Positions 25,536-34,921 of a stretch of DNA of 64,000 nt are shown here, piece by piece. Every line of letters begins with the position of its first letter. Position 1 is the first letter of the stretch. Under the pieces are notes generated by a model that was not told where the DNA came from, did not search any database, and worked only from the letters and a program-made list of their open reading frames with translations. The position numbers were made by a program, and so were the translations under genes. The stretch is from Haloarcula sp. DT43 (GTDB lineage Archaea; Halobacteriota; Halobacteria; Halobacteriales; Haloarculaceae), in NCBI RefSeq assembly GCF_037078405.1, contig NZ_JAYMGZ010000004.1, positions 124,001 through 188,000 of the forward strand, written 5' to 3'.

Positions 25536-27983
25536 CTACCGGTGGTCGGCCCAGAAGGCGTCCAGTTGGCCCGCGAGGAAGTCCGGCGTCATCCGGGTGA
25601 ACTCCTCGCGCTCGCCGACGGGCAGGTACGGGTACACCGAGTGGCGCGCGTCCGGCGTGTACCGGCGGCCGACCAGCGCCCGGACCCCGACTTCGTCGAC
25701 GCCGCGGATGACGCGACCGATGGCCTGGCGTGCGCGCCGAACGGCGGGGACGGTCAGAGCGTACTCGAAGGCGTTGTCCTCGCCGAAGGCGTCGCCGTAG
25801 GCCCGCTGGACGCCCCGGACGCGGGGCGACCCGATGTTCACCAGCGGTACGCCGACGACCGCACAGGTCGACAGCTTCTCGCCGTCGTAGTCGACGCCCT
25901 CCGTGAGCGTCCCGCGGGTCGACGTGACCAGGACCGTCCCGTCGCCGTCGAAGAACTCCCGTTTCAGCCGCTCGGTCGCCTCGTTGCTCGACGACTCGTC
26001 GACGAGGACCGGGTTCTCGACGGCCTCTTGCAGGTACGCGCCGGCCCAGCGGGCCTCCCGGTAGTTCGGCATCGCCACCATGACGTTGCCCGGCGAGCGG
26101 GCCAGCGCGCGCAGGGCCTGTGCGTACTCGTCGCGGGTGGGGTTCCAGCCCTCGCCCAGCGGCCGCATCGCCTCGGGGTCGCCGCGGTTGCGCGCGGTAA
26201 ACGGCGTCGCGTCGACGAGGTAGGACGCCCGGTTCTCCGGGGGGAACGGCAGGTCGTACGTGGTCGTCCGGACCGGTCGCCCGTCGCCAGCCCCCTCGTC
26301 CGGGCTCGTCGACCCCATCTCGGCCATCGAGTCCAGGCCCGACACGCGGGTGAACACGTCCAGTGGCTCCAGGGTCGCGCTCATCAGGATGCCGCCCCCG
26401 AGGTCGTCGAAGACGTTCCGCAGGGCCGTCGCAGGCATGCAGTTGTAACACACCAGCCCAGGCGTGTACACGGCCTGATAGTCGGAATCGAGCGTCTGTC
26501 CGTGAGCGGGGGAGTGCTCCAGTTCGATTTCCCGGAGGAAGGTGGCGTGGTCGCGCTCCCACCACTGCCCGGCCAGCACGCCGACGGCGGCACACACCGG
26601 CTGGCGGGTCAGCCCGAGCTGGTCGATTGCGTCCTCGACGGCGGCCCCGACCTGCGACAGCGACCGCCAGAGCGAGCCGTCGTAGCCCTTCCGTTCGGCC
26701 CACTCGGTCAGTTCGTCCCGTTCGACCGTGTCGGGGTCCCGAAGCGGGATTTCGCGGTCGTGGTCGGGCAAGGTCGACGGGTCCGCCCGCCAGCCTTCGT
26801 GTTCGGCGTCCAGGAACGCCTCGACGCGGTCGTCGAGCCACCGAACCAGGTCGTCGTAGAACTTCCGGGCCTGGTCGACCGCGTCAAGCGGGACTTCCCG
26901 GGCGGACAGCACCTCGCGGACCTGCGCCTTGTGGTCGGCGCTCTGCTGGGCGCGCTGAATCAGCGTGTTACAGTCGTTGCGCGCCTGCACGATGGTCTGG
27001 CGGCCGAGTCGGTCCGACAGGAGGTCCCGCACGCGCTCTTCGAGCCGGTGGGCCTCGTCGACGACGACCAGCGTCCGGTCGTCGAGCACGCCCGACAGCA
27101 GCGGGCGAGAGCCCGGGTCGAACAGGTGGTTGTAGTTCCCGACGATGACGTCGGCCTCGTTCAACATCACGCTCATCACCCGATGTGGGCAGGTCCCGCG
27201 CTCCGTCGCCGCCGGGAGGTAGTCGTCCATCGTCACCACGTGCCCCTCCCCGGCCGAGAAGTCGACCGGCGAACCCTTGTTGCGGGCGTACCAGTCGGCT
27301 TCGAACGGACAGTACAGCGGCGGGTCGGACCCCTCCGCCATCGACTCCGGCGCGGTCGGCTGGCTCGGCCGGTACGGCGAGGCCGCGCCCGCAGTCGAGA
27401 GGGTGTCCTCGCCGAGCGTCGCCTGCTCGGCGGCCTCGGGACGGGCGGCCGCGGCGAGGTCCTGTCCCTTCCGGGGGTCCCACCACTGGTCGTCGTCGGC
27501 CTCACCGTCGATTGCGGCGTCCGCGACGGCCGCGCCGTCAGACCGGCCGTCGTCCTCGACCAGCCGCGCCGTCGCCTCCCTGAGGTCCTCACAGCGGTCG
27601 TGTGTCCCCACGTCGTTCGGGAACTGCCCCTCGCGGCCGTACGGACAGAGGTCGCGCTTGCCGACCAGCGAGATGCCGTCGAAGGGCTCCTCGATACCGG
27701 CGTTGAGCGTCCGCAGGTCGTCGACGAACTGCTGGAGTTGCTGTTTGACAGGGGTGACGATAACCATCCGCTCGTAGAGGTCCGTATCCCGGACCAGCGT
27801 CGCGCCGGCGGTCAGCGCGGCCATCGTCTTCCCGGTCCCGCAGGGCCCCTCCATCGCGAGGAAGCCGCGTGCCTTGCCCGCCTCGATAGCTCGCTCGACC
27901 GCGTCGGCCTGGTTCTCGTAGGGCTCGTCGAAGCCGAAGTACTCGCGCCAGGACTCCGTGCCCGTCGAGGCGGGGTCTGCCAT
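25536..27983 (-). CDS. XPD/DinG-type ATP-dependent DNA helicase
   Basis: Predicted 815 residues from ATG 27983 (MADPASTGTESWREYFG). Motif I is EGPCGTGKTMAA, motif II VVVDEAHRLEE and motif VI QAIGRVIRG, giving superfamily 2, DEAH type. Cysteines between motifs Ia and II (DLCPYGREG, HDRCEDL, YCPFEADW, GTCPHRVM) match the Fe-S cluster domain of XPD, FancJ and DinG helicases. An expanded acidic insert lies at about residues 140-230. Roles in excision repair or R-loop and G-quadruplex processing are known for relatives; the exact one is not clear. It is followed, on the same strand, by the DUF7563-like gene. Confidence 0.9.
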   Translation of the reverse strand: MADPASTGTESWREYFGFDEPYENQADAVERAIEAGKARGFLAMEGPCGTGKTMAALTAGATLVRDTDLYERMVIVTPVKQQLQQFVDDLRTLNAGIEEPFDGISLVGKRDLCPYGREGQFPNDVGTHDRCEDLREATARLVEDDGRSDGAAVADAAIDGEADDDQWWDPRKGQDLAAAARPEAAEQATLGEDTLSTAGAASPYRPSQPTAPESMAEGSDPPLYCPFEADWYARNKGSPVDFSAGEGHVVTMDDYLPAATERGTCPHRVMSVMLNEADVIVGNYNHLFDPGSRPLLSGVLDDRTLVVVDEAHRLEERVRDLLSDRLGRQTIVQARNDCNTLIQRAQQSADHKAQVREVLSAREVPLDAVDQARKFYDDLVRWLDDRVEAFLDAEHEGWRADPSTLPDHDREIPLRDPDTVERDELTEWAERKGYDGSLWRSLSQVGAAVEDAIDQLGLTRQPVCAAVGVLAGQWWERDHATFLREIELEHSPAHGQTLDSDYQAVYTPGLVCYNCMPATALRNVFDDLGGGILMSATLEPLDVFTRVSGLDSMAEMGSTSPDEGAGDGRPVRTTTYDLPFPPENRASYLVDATPFTARNRGDPEAMRPLGEGWNPTRDEYAQALRALARSPGNVMVAMPNYREARWAGAYLQEAVENPVLVDESSSNEATERLKREFFDGDGTVLVTSTRGTLTEGVDYDGEKLSTCAVVGVPLVNIGSPRVRGVQRAYGDAFGEDNAFEYALTVPAVRRARQAIGRVIRGVDEVGVRALVGRRYTPDARHSVYPYLPVGEREEFTRMTPDFLAGQLDAFWADHR

Positions 27984-28117
27984 CGGAACGGGCTTGGTCG
28001 CCTTGGTATTTGAACCGCGGGGTTCGGCCCCGTCGCTGTGCGCTCCCGGCGGTAGGACGGCGACGAACGGCAAAACGGGGCGTGACTGTCGGCTGCCCAG
28101 TCACTGGCACCGCGCCC

Positions 28118-28678
28118 TTAGTCCAGCAGGCCGAGGTCGGAGAGCCGCTCGACGATGGTGTCGACGGCCTCCTCCGCGTCCTCCTTTCGCTTCCCACCGG
28201 TGACGACGAGCTTCCCCGAACCGAAAAGCAGCGCGACTACGTCGGGTTCGTCGAGCCGGTATACGAGGCCCGGGAACTGCTCGGGCTCGTACTCGATGTT
28301 CTCGAGGCCGAGGCCGATGGCGATGGCGTTTAGGTTGAGGGAGCTGCCGAGGTCCGCGGAACTGACGATGTTCTGGACGACGATTTCCGGGTCGTCGTCG
28401 ACCTGGATGTTCAGGTCGCGGAGCTTGTCGAAGACGATGCGCAGGCTCTGGTGGACGTCGTCCGTCGACTTCGCACCCGTACAGACGATTTTGCCCGACC
28501 GGAAGATGAGCGCGGCGGATTTGGGGTCCTGTGTCCGGTAGACCAGCCCCGGGAACTGCTCGGGGTCGTAGTCGGCCCCTTCCAGGTCCATCGCGACGCT
28601 CTCAAGGTCGAGTTCTTGTCCGATACCGGTCGAAGCAACGACATTTTCGATGTCAATGCTCTCTTTTGGGTCGACCAT
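28118..28678 (-). CDS. tbp: TATA-box-binding protein
   Basis: Predicted 186 residues made of two direct repeats (about 8-92 and 99-183), each with the pattern IENVVAS / VQNIVSS, YDPEQFPGLVYR / YEPEQFPGLVYR and SGKIVCTGAK / SGKLVVTGGK. Intercalating phenylalanines occur in FPGLVYR and IFRSGK; in the second repeat LLFGSGK is the match. TBP with TFB positions RNA polymerase at archaeal promoters. It is a full-length core TBP. Its own promoter has a strong TATA element about 33 bp upstream. Confidence 0.97.
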   Translation of the reverse strand: MVDPKESIDIENVVASTGIGQELDLESVAMDLEGADYDPEQFPGLVYRTQDPKSAALIFRSGKIVCTGAKSTDDVHQSLRIVFDKLRDLNIQVDDDPEIVVQNIVSSADLGSSLNLNAIAIGLGLENIEYEPEQFPGLVYRLDEPDVVALLFGSGKLVVTGGKRKEDAEEAVDTIVERLSDLGLLD

Positions 28679-28699
28679 GTAGTGTTTTAAATACCGGAT

Positions 28700-28718
28700 T
28701 TAAATCATATAAACGTTT
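28700..28718 (-). promoter_or_regulatory. TATA box of tbp
   Basis: On the minus strand the segment reads GTTTATATGATTTA, centred ~33 bases before the ATG at 28678. The spacing predicts transcription starting a few bases before the start codon, as in the short-leader mRNAs common in haloarchaea. Confidence 0.65.
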
Positions 28719-28864
28719 GTGATGCTGTGATTACTAGTCGTTCTTCGACCTCTACCGCGTCCGACAGATTCCATTCAAGTAGACCCTCGCCGGTCGAACG
28801 ACTCCGCCCTCCCGGACCCGAAGCGACTGCCTACCCGGCCGGTACGGGCCGCTGAGACGTACCG

Positions 28865-29305
28865 TTACGCTGTTCGCCCGTCGCCGTCGACGACGGTCGC
28901 GAACGCGACGTTCTCCTGGACGGTCTCTATCTCGACGGTCGGCGAGTCGCCCGGTTCGCCGTCGGGGACGATGACGACGTACCCCCGTTCGACCTTGGCG
29001 ATGCCGTCGCCCTGGTCGCCGAGGGACTCGATGGTCACGTTTCGGATTTCGCCCTCGTCGACCGGCGGCTTCGGGACGCCGGTGTCGGCCCGCGCCGGGT
29101 CGGTGTCCTGTTCGGACGCGTGTGTCTCGGCCGTCGGTGACGAGACGGCATCGGCCTGGGAAAGCAGGCCCACGCGGTAGGTCTCGCCCGGCGAAATCGC
29201 GCCATGGGCCACCTCGCTTTTCGGGATTTCGACGACGTACCTGTCACCGTCCGTCTCTACTCGGGCACTGAACAATGTACTGAGCGCATCTGGAACTTCG
29301 ACCAT
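28865..29305 (-). CDS. TRAM domain protein
   Basis: Predicted 146 residues. The C-terminal ~60 residues (IRNVTIESLGDQGDGIAKVE, GYVVIVPDGEPGD, NVAFATVV) are a TRAM domain, a small beta-barrel that binds RNA. The N-terminal part (LSTLFSARVETDGDRYVVEI, AHGAISPGETYRVGLL) looks like another small beta domain, separated by an acidic linker. Archaeal TRAM proteins can act as RNA chaperones. It lies between tbp and the CoA-transferase gene on the same strand. Confidence 0.88.
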   Translation of the reverse strand: MVEVPDALSTLFSARVETDGDRYVVEIPKSEVAHGAISPGETYRVGLLSQADAVSSPTAETHASEQDTDPARADTGVPKPPVDEGEIRNVTIESLGDQGDGIAKVERGYVVIVPDGEPGDSPTVEIETVQENVAFATVVDGDGRTA

Positions 29306-29375
29306 AGCCTATTCTACGGCTCATGATAGATAATGGTCCTGCCCCGATGTGGTGAAAATTGCCGGAGGTTGCCGC

Positions 29376-30566
29376 TCAGTCGTCGCTCTCGACGGGATTG
29401 GTCTCCGCGCCGACGCCGGCCTCGTCCAGCAGCTCCGCCCTGTGTTCGTCCAGCAGCGGCGCGCGACCGCCCGGTTCGGGCATCGTCTCGGTCATCTTTA
29501 TCGGACTCCCGGCGATGGTCATCCGGTCGTCCGCGCCCGGCTGGTCCACCTCGGCGAGCATCTCGCGGTCGCGGATGTGTGGGTCGGCGAAGATGTCGGC
29601 GGTGTTCTGGACCGGCGCGGCGGGCACGCGGCCTTCGAGCAACTCCAGCATGGTCTCGGTCTCCACCGTCTCTGTCCAGGCCGCGATTTCGGCGCGCAGC
29701 GCCTCGCGGTTCTTGATTCGGCTGCCGGCGTCAGGGTAGTCGGCAGCGAGGTCGGGCCGGTCCATCGCCTCGCACAGCGCCTCCCAGTGGCCGTCGGAGA
29801 AGGCCGCGATGACGACGTGGCCGTCCGCGCCCTCGAAGGAGTCGTAGGGGAACAGCGTCGGGTGGGAGTTGCCCTGTCGGGTCGGCGACTCGCCGTCACA
29901 GGAGTACTGGTACACCGTCCGCTCGCACAGCGAGACCATCGAGTCGTACATCGCGGTGTCGACGTACTGGCCCTCGCCGGTGCGTTCGCGGTGGTGGACG
30001 GCGGCGAGGATGCCGACGGCGTTCAGCGCCGCGGTGAAGAGGTCGCCGACGCCGGGGCCGACCTTCGTCGGCGGGCCGTCGGGCTGGCCAGTTATCTCCA
30101 TGACGCCGCCCAGCGCCTGCGCGATGAGGTCGAACGAGGGTTGGCCCTGCCGGTGGGTCTCACCGGTACGCGGGTCGCCGAAGCCCCGAATCGAGGAGTA
30201 GACGAGCTCCGGGTTGTGCTCCCGGAGCGTCTCGTAGCCGCAGTCGAACTTCTCCATGGTGCCGGCTTTGAAGTTCTCGACTACCACGTCCGCGCGCTCG
30301 ACAAGCGAGAGGAACGCCTCGCGGTCCCCCTCCGCGCCGAGGTCCAGTTCGAGCGAGCGCTTCCCCCGGTTGACGCTCTGGAAGTAGCCCCCGTAGGCCT
30401 CCTCGTCGCCGTCGGCCACGAACGGCGGGTTCGACCTGATGAGGTCGCCGCCGGGGCGTTCGACCTTTACCACGTCCGCGCCCATGTCCGCGAGCAACAT
30501 CGTACAGTACGGTCCGGCGAGGACCTGTGTCAGGTCGAGCACACGCAAGTCGTCAAGCGCACCCAT
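29376..30566 (-). CDS. mct: mesaconate CoA-transferase (CaiB/BaiF, class III)
   Basis: Predicted 396 residues from ATG 30566 (MGALDDLRVLDLTQVLAGPY). The N-terminal VLDLTQVLAGPYCTMLLADM and DVVVENFKAGTMEKF are class III CoA-transferase signatures; VGPGVGDLFTAALNAVGIL carries the likely catalytic Asp that forms the acyl-anhydride. In the methylaspartate cycle this family moves CoA to mesaconate, giving mesaconyl-CoA. The specific assignment rests on its position divergent from the rest of the cycle genes, 121 bp away. Confidence 0.82.
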   Translation of the reverse strand: MGALDDLRVLDLTQVLAGPYCTMLLADMGADVVKVERPGGDLIRSNPPFVADGDEEAYGGYFQSVNRGKRSLELDLGAEGDREAFLSLVERADVVVENFKAGTMEKFDCGYETLREHNPELVYSSIRGFGDPRTGETHRQGQPSFDLIAQALGGVMEITGQPDGPPTKVGPGVGDLFTAALNAVGILAAVHHRERTGEGQYVDTAMYDSMVSLCERTVYQYSCDGESPTRQGNSHPTLFPYDSFEGADGHVVIAAFSDGHWEALCEAMDRPDLAADYPDAGSRIKNREALRAEIAAWTETVETETMLELLEGRVPAAPVQNTADIFADPHIRDREMLAEVDQPGADDRMTIAGSPIKMTETMPEPGGRAPLLDEHRAELLDEAGVGAETNPVESDD

Positions 30567-30687
30567 GAGGGAACCACGAGGGGGCGGCCGCATAAACCTT
30601 CCTGAACGACCATTATAAATTCCTTAAGGACGTATTATCATGAAAGACCATTAGGTTTATCACTGCCCGCCGACGACGGGGTAGTAC
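30567..30687. promoter_or_regulatory. divergent promoter region of the methylaspartate-cycle cluster
   Basis: This AT-rich 121-bp spacer serves both directions. AGGTTTATCA at 30653-30662 lies ~30 bases before the ATG at 30688, and on the other strand AATTTATAAT at 30613-30622 lies ~50 bases before mct. Between them is the perfect palindrome TCCTTAAGGA (30621-30630), flanked by two copies of GACCATTA (30608-30615 and 30646-30653). The symmetrical placement suggests an operator shared by both transcripts. Confidence 0.6.
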
Positions 30688-31128
30688 ATGCCCCGGACCG
30701 TCATCCTCGGCGTGATTGGCTCCGACGCACACGTCGTCGGCATCACGATTCTAGAGCAGGCGCTCTCGTCCGCTGGCTTCGAGGTCATCAACCTCGGCGT
30801 CCAGACCTCACAGGACGAGTTCGTCTCCGCCGCGAAATCTCACGACGCCGAGGCTGTACTCGTATCCTCGCTGTACGGGCACGCCCGCCAGGACTGCGAG
30901 GGGCTCCACGACGAACTCGACGCGGCCGGGCTCGACGTGCTCACGTACGTCGGCGGGAACCTCGCCGTCGGGCAGTCCGACTTCGAGGAGACCCGTCGGA
31001 CCTTCCGGGAGATGGGCTTCGACCGCGTCTTCGACGCGGAAACCGACCCGGAGGAGGCAATCGCGAGGCTCCGCGACGACCTCCAGCTGACGACCACAGA
31101 GGCGGAGCAGATACGGGTCGACGGGTGA
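30688..31128 (+). CDS. mamA: methylaspartate (glutamate) mutase, small subunit
   Basis: Predicted 146-residue B12-binding subunit (GlmS/MutS type). The DxHxxG motif is GSDAHVVG near the N-terminus, with the histidine that replaces dimethylbenzimidazole on cobalt. SSLYGH and YVGGNLAVG complete the cobalamin pocket. Together with the large subunit it interconverts L-glutamate and 3-methylaspartate. It is the first gene of a tightly packed run; its stop overlaps the region of the next start. Confidence 0.93.
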   Translation: MPRTVILGVIGSDAHVVGITILEQALSSAGFEVINLGVQTSQDEFVSAAKSHDAEAVLVSSLYGHARQDCEGLHDELDAAGLDVLTYVGGNLAVGQSDFEETRRTFREMGFDRVFDAETDPEEAIARLRDDLQLTTTEAEQIRVDG

Positions 31129-31130
31129 CC

Positions 31131-32594
31131 ATGCCGACCGACGAGCGACTCAGCGACGACCAGCTACAGCGCATCGCAAACGACCTCAGGGACAACTGGC
31201 ACACGGGCCGGGAAGTCGACTTCGAGGAGGCTATCGCCTTCCACGAGTCGCTGCCGGCCTCGAAGCAGTTCGCCACGGTGCTGGAGTCGGCCGACCAGCC
31301 GCTGCTCCAGCCGCGGGCGGGCGTCCCCTGCCTCGAAGAGCAAATCGACCTCCTGCGGTACCTGCAGGACGAGGGCGGCGCGGACCTCCTGCCGACGACC
31401 ATCGACTCGTACACGCGCGACAACGAGTACGAGAAGGCCGAGGAGGGCCTGGCGGCCTCCCGCGGGAGCGAGGAGAACGAACTCAACGGCTTTCCCGCGG
31501 TGAACCACGGCGTCGAGGACTGCCGGCGGCTCATCCGCGCGCTCGACGCGCCGGTCGAGGTGCGCCACGGGACGCCCGACGCCCGCCTGCTCGCGATGGT
31601 CACCCTCGCCGGCGGCTTCCAGAGCTTCGAGGGTGGCCCCATCTCGTACAACATCCCGTACACGAAGCGCCACGACCTGGCGACGACCATCGAGCACTGG
31701 CAGTTCGTCGACCGGCTCTGTGGGGCCTACACCGAGCGGGGCGTCACCATCAACCGCGAGCCGTTCGGCCCGCTGACGGGGACGCTCGTCCCCCCGAGCA
31801 TCGCCATCGCGGTGATGCTCGTCGAGGGCCAGCTCGCCGCCACGCAGGGCGTCCGCTCGCTGACGCTGGGCTACGGACAGGTCGGGAACCTCGTCCAGGA
31901 CGTGGCGGCGCTGCGCGCGCTGCGGAAGCTCGGCAACGAGTACCTCCCCGACGAGGTGACGGTCACCACCGTCTTCCACGAGTGGATGGGCGGCTTCCCG
32001 CCGGACGAGGCCCGCGCCAACGGCGTCATCAGCCTCGGCGGCGCGACGGCGGCCGTCGCACAGCCGGACAAAGTCATCACGAAATCCGCCCAGGAGTTCC
32101 AGGGCGTGCCGACGAAGGAGGCCAACGCGGCCGGACTGCGAACGACGAGACAGCTCATCGATATGATGATAGAACAGGACATCGACCTCGGGGGTATCGA
32201 AGAGGAACAGGCGCTCATCGAGCGGGAGACGCGCCACCTGATGGACGCTATCTACGAGGCCGGCGACGGCGACGTTGCACAGGGAGTCATCAACGCCTTC
32301 GACAGCGGCGCGCTGGACGTCCCCTTCGCGCCGAGCGACGCCGCGAAGGGCGCGGTGCTGCCGGCGCGAGACGACGACGGCCGGGTCCGCATCTTCGAGT
32401 TCGCGGACCTCGCGCTCCCGGACGACATCAAGGAGATTCACGCGGCGCGGCTGGGCGAACGGGCCGAGACCGAGGGACGCGACCAGTCGTTCCGGATGGT
32501 CGCCGACGACGTGGACGCCATCAGCGACGGGAAGCTCATCGGGAGGCCGACCGGCGACAACGGCCCCGCTGGAGGTGCCAGCGATGCGGATTGA
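31131..32594 (+). CDS. mamB: methylaspartate (glutamate) mutase, epsilon subunit
   Basis: Predicted 487-residue TIM-barrel subunit (GlmE/MutE). Family traits include the active-site region PRAGVPCLEEQIDLLRYLQD, VRHGTPDARLLAMVTLAGG, SFEGGPISYNIPY and AVMLVEGQLAATQGVRSL. It carries out the radical carbon-skeleton rearrangement of glutamate with coenzyme B12. ATG 31131 is preferred; a GTG at 31125 overlaps the upstream stop and is also possible. Its 3' end overlaps the ammonia-lyase gene by 11 bp. Confidence 0.93.
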   Translation: MPTDERLSDDQLQRIANDLRDNWHTGREVDFEEAIAFHESLPASKQFATVLESADQPLLQPRAGVPCLEEQIDLLRYLQDEGGADLLPTTIDSYTRDNEYEKAEEGLAASRGSEENELNGFPAVNHGVEDCRRLIRALDAPVEVRHGTPDARLLAMVTLAGGFQSFEGGPISYNIPYTKRHDLATTIEHWQFVDRLCGAYTERGVTINREPFGPLTGTLVPPSIAIAVMLVEGQLAATQGVRSLTLGYGQVGNLVQDVAALRALRKLGNEYLPDEVTVTTVFHEWMGGFPPDEARANGVISLGGATAAVAQPDKVITKSAQEFQGVPTKEANAAGLRTTRQLIDMMIEQDIDLGGIEEEQALIERETRHLMDAIYEAGDGDVAQGVINAFDSGALDVPFAPSDAAKGAVLPARDDDGRVRIFEFADLALPDDIKEIHAARLGERAETEGRDQSFRMVADDVDAISDGKLIGRPTGDNGPAGGASDAD

Positions 32595-33852
32595 AAACGT
32601 TCGGACGGTCCCGGGCCTGTCGGGCTTCTTCTTCGACGACCAGCGTGCCATCAAGGACGGGGCGACCCAGTCCGGGTTCGCCTACGACGGCCAGCCCGTG
32701 ACCGACGGGTTCGACCGCATCCGCGAGGCCGGCGAGGCGCTCATCGTCGAACTCGAACTCGCGGACGGCACCGTCGCGACCGGCGACTGCGCCGCGGTCC
32801 AGTACTCCGGGGCCGGCGGCCGGGACCCGCTGTTCCGCGCCGAGGCGTACCGCCCGGTTGTGGAAGGCCCCGTCGCCGACGCCCTCCGCGGGCGGGACGC
32901 GGCCGAGTTCCGAGCGAACGCGACGCTCATCGAGGAGATGGACCCCGAGCGCTCGGGCGGCGACCGACTGCACACGGCGGTCCGCTACGGCGTCTCGCAG
33001 GCGCTGTTGAACGCCGCCGCGCGGGCCCAGGGCGTGACGCCGACGGACGTGCTCGCAGACGCCTACGACACCGAACCGGCGACCTCGCCGGTCCCGGTGT
33101 TCGGGCAATCGGGCGACGAGCGCCGCATCAACGCCGAGAAGATGCTCATCAAGGGCGTGCCGGTGTTGCCACACGGGCTGTTCAACAGCGTCGAAAAGGT
33201 GGGCGAAGACGGCGAGGGACTGCGCGAGTACCTCGCGTGGCTCTCGGACCGGGCGGGCGCGCTCGGCCCCGACTCGTACTCGCCGCGCTTCCACGTCGAC
33301 GTCTACGGCATCCTCGGCAAGGTGTTCGGCCCGCCGTACGACCGGGCGGAAGTGACCGACTACTTCGAGACGCTCCGGGAGGCCGCCGCGCCGTACCCCT
33401 TGCAGGTGGAAGGGCCGATGGACGCGGGCGGCCGCGCCGACCAGATCGCCGAGATGGCCGAACTCCGCGAGGGGCTGGCCGATGCGGGCGTCGAGGTGGA
33501 CATCGTCGCCGACGAGTGGTGCAACACCTTCGAGGACGTGCGAGCGTTCGTCGACACGGGCGCGGCTGACCTGGTCCAGGTGAAGACGCCGGATCTGGGC
33601 GGCATCCAGCGCTCGGCCGAGGCGGTGCTGTACTGCGACGGCACGGACACCCGGGCCTATCTCGGCGGGACCTGCAACGAGACGGTCACCTCGGCCCGGG
33701 CCTGCGCCCACGTCGCGCTGGCGACCGACGCCGCGCAGGTGCTCGCAAAGCCCGGGATGGGCTTCGACGAGGGCTTCATGGTCGTCACGAACGAGATGCG
33801 CCGGGCGCTTGCCAGACGAGACGCCGCCCGGGAGGTGCCAGCCGATGACTGA
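32584..33852 (+). CDS. mal: methylaspartate ammonia-lyase
   Basis: Predicted 422 residues. The enzyme belongs to the enolase superfamily and converts 3-methylaspartate to mesaconate and ammonia. Signatures include KDGATQSGFAYDGQPVTDGF, VQYSGAGGRDPLF, EKMLIKGVPVLPHGLFN with the catalytic-side Lys, FHVDVYGILGKVFG and LVQVKTPDLGGIQRS, which holds the second catalytic Lys. The usual length is ~413, so it is full size. The start is ATG 32584, inside the end of mamB, indicating coupled translation. Confidence 0.94.
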   Translation: MRIENVRTVPGLSGFFFDDQRAIKDGATQSGFAYDGQPVTDGFDRIREAGEALIVELELADGTVATGDCAAVQYSGAGGRDPLFRAEAYRPVVEGPVADALRGRDAAEFRANATLIEEMDPERSGGDRLHTAVRYGVSQALLNAAARAQGVTPTDVLADAYDTEPATSPVPVFGQSGDERRINAEKMLIKGVPVLPHGLFNSVEKVGEDGEGLREYLAWLSDRAGALGPDSYSPRFHVDVYGILGKVFGPPYDRAEVTDYFETLREAAAPYPLQVEGPMDAGGRADQIAEMAELREGLADAGVEVDIVADEWCNTFEDVRAFVDTGAADLVQVKTPDLGGIQRSAEAVLYCDGTDTRAYLGGTCNETVTSARACAHVALATDAAQVLAKPGMGFDEGFMVVTNEMRRALARRDAAREVPADD

Positions 33853-34921
33853 CTGGACCGACTTCGAGGCGATAGACCTCTCGGACGGCGAGACGTTCGG
33901 CGCCCTGCTCGACCGCGCAGAGACCAGGGAGAAGGGCCACTTCTTCGAGTTCTTCGCCGAGGGCGACGAACTCGTCCACGACCCTGGCCTGTCCCTCACC
34001 CAGCACGGCAGCGAGCAGTGGATGGGCCAGACGCTCAACCACGACCCGGCGTACTGGCGGGCCGACACGGCCCGCGAGCGCGATTTCGATGCGGTGCCCG
34101 TCCACCCGGACTACCTGCTGGCCTGCGTCATGGGCATCACCGTCGAGGACCTCTCGGAGAAGGGCGGATACTTCCTCGGGCGCGACGACGTGCGCTTTCA
34201 CCGCCCGGCGACGGCGGGCACGCCGCTCGCCGTCACCTCGACCGTGGTCGACACCCGGACCTCCTCGTCGCGGCCGAAGTACGGCATCGTGACGTGGGAG
34301 ACGGAGGGCCGCGACCGCGAGACGGGCGAGACGCTGGTGACCTACGAGCGGACGAACATGATTCCGCGACGTGAACCGGCGGCGACCGACGGCGGCGCGG
34401 TCGGTGAGCAAGACGAGGGCGGTCCAACGCTGCCCGATACGCTCGTCACGCCCGACGGCGAACACTTCGAGGACTTCCGACGGGCGCTCGACGCCGCCCA
34501 CGAGGAGCACGCCGCCGTCGCCTACCGCCACGAGCGCGGGCGGACGATGGACGACCAGCTCGTCGCCGGCCTGCCGCTGGCGACGCTCAACACCGCGCGC
34601 CAGCACCACAACCGCGACGAGATGGCCGACTCGCCGTCGGGCGACATCGTCGCGTACGGCGACGTGACGCGTTCGATTGCGCTGGCCCACGCCCGCTCCG
34701 ACGAAGCGACCTACCGCGAGCACCGGTTCGCCGACGAGCGCTTCCACGACTTCGTCACGCTCGGCGACACCGTCTACGGCTTCACGCGCGTCCTCGACGC
34801 CGACCCCGAGGCTGGACCGGAGCGGGCCGGCGCGGTCACCTTCGAGCACGTCGCGTTCAACCAGGACCAGACCCCGGTCTACTCGGGCCGGCGAACCGCA
34901 CTCATCCAGCGAGACACATGA
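33845..34921 (+). CDS. mch: mesaconyl-CoA hydratase (MaoC-like)
   Basis: Predicted 358 residues: two hot-dog domains, the second with LPLATLNTARQHHNRDEMAD, close to the D-x4-H hydratase region, and the first with HPDYLLACVMGITVEDLSEK. This double MaoC architecture is the mesaconyl-CoA (2-methylfumaryl-CoA) hydratase type, which forms beta-methylmalyl-CoA. The start is ATG 33845, overlapping mal by 8 bp; its stop overlaps the next start (ATGA). The assignment is strengthened by the operon order. Confidence 0.88.
   Translation: MTDWTDFEAIDLSDGETFGALLDRAETREKGHFFEFFAEGDELVHDPGLSLTQHGSEQWMGQTLNHDPAYWRADTARERDFDAVPVHPDYLLACVMGITVEDLSEKGGYFLGRDDVRFHRPATAGTPLAVTSTVVDTRTSSSRPKYGIVTWETEGRDRETGETLVTYERTNMIPRREPAATDGGAVGEQDEGGPTLPDTLVTPDGEHFEDFRRALDAAHEEHAAVAYRHERGRTMDDQLVAGLPLATLNTARQHHNRDEMADSPSGDIVAYGDVTRSIALAHARSDEATYREHRFADERFHDFVTLGDTVYGFTRVLDADPEAGPERAGAVTFEHVAFNQDQTPVYSGRRTALIQRDT

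Noticed and set aside
25485-28013. 842-codon frame antisense to the helicase gene
   Set aside because: The opposite strand carries complete helicase motifs; the antisense translation has no domain and biased composition.
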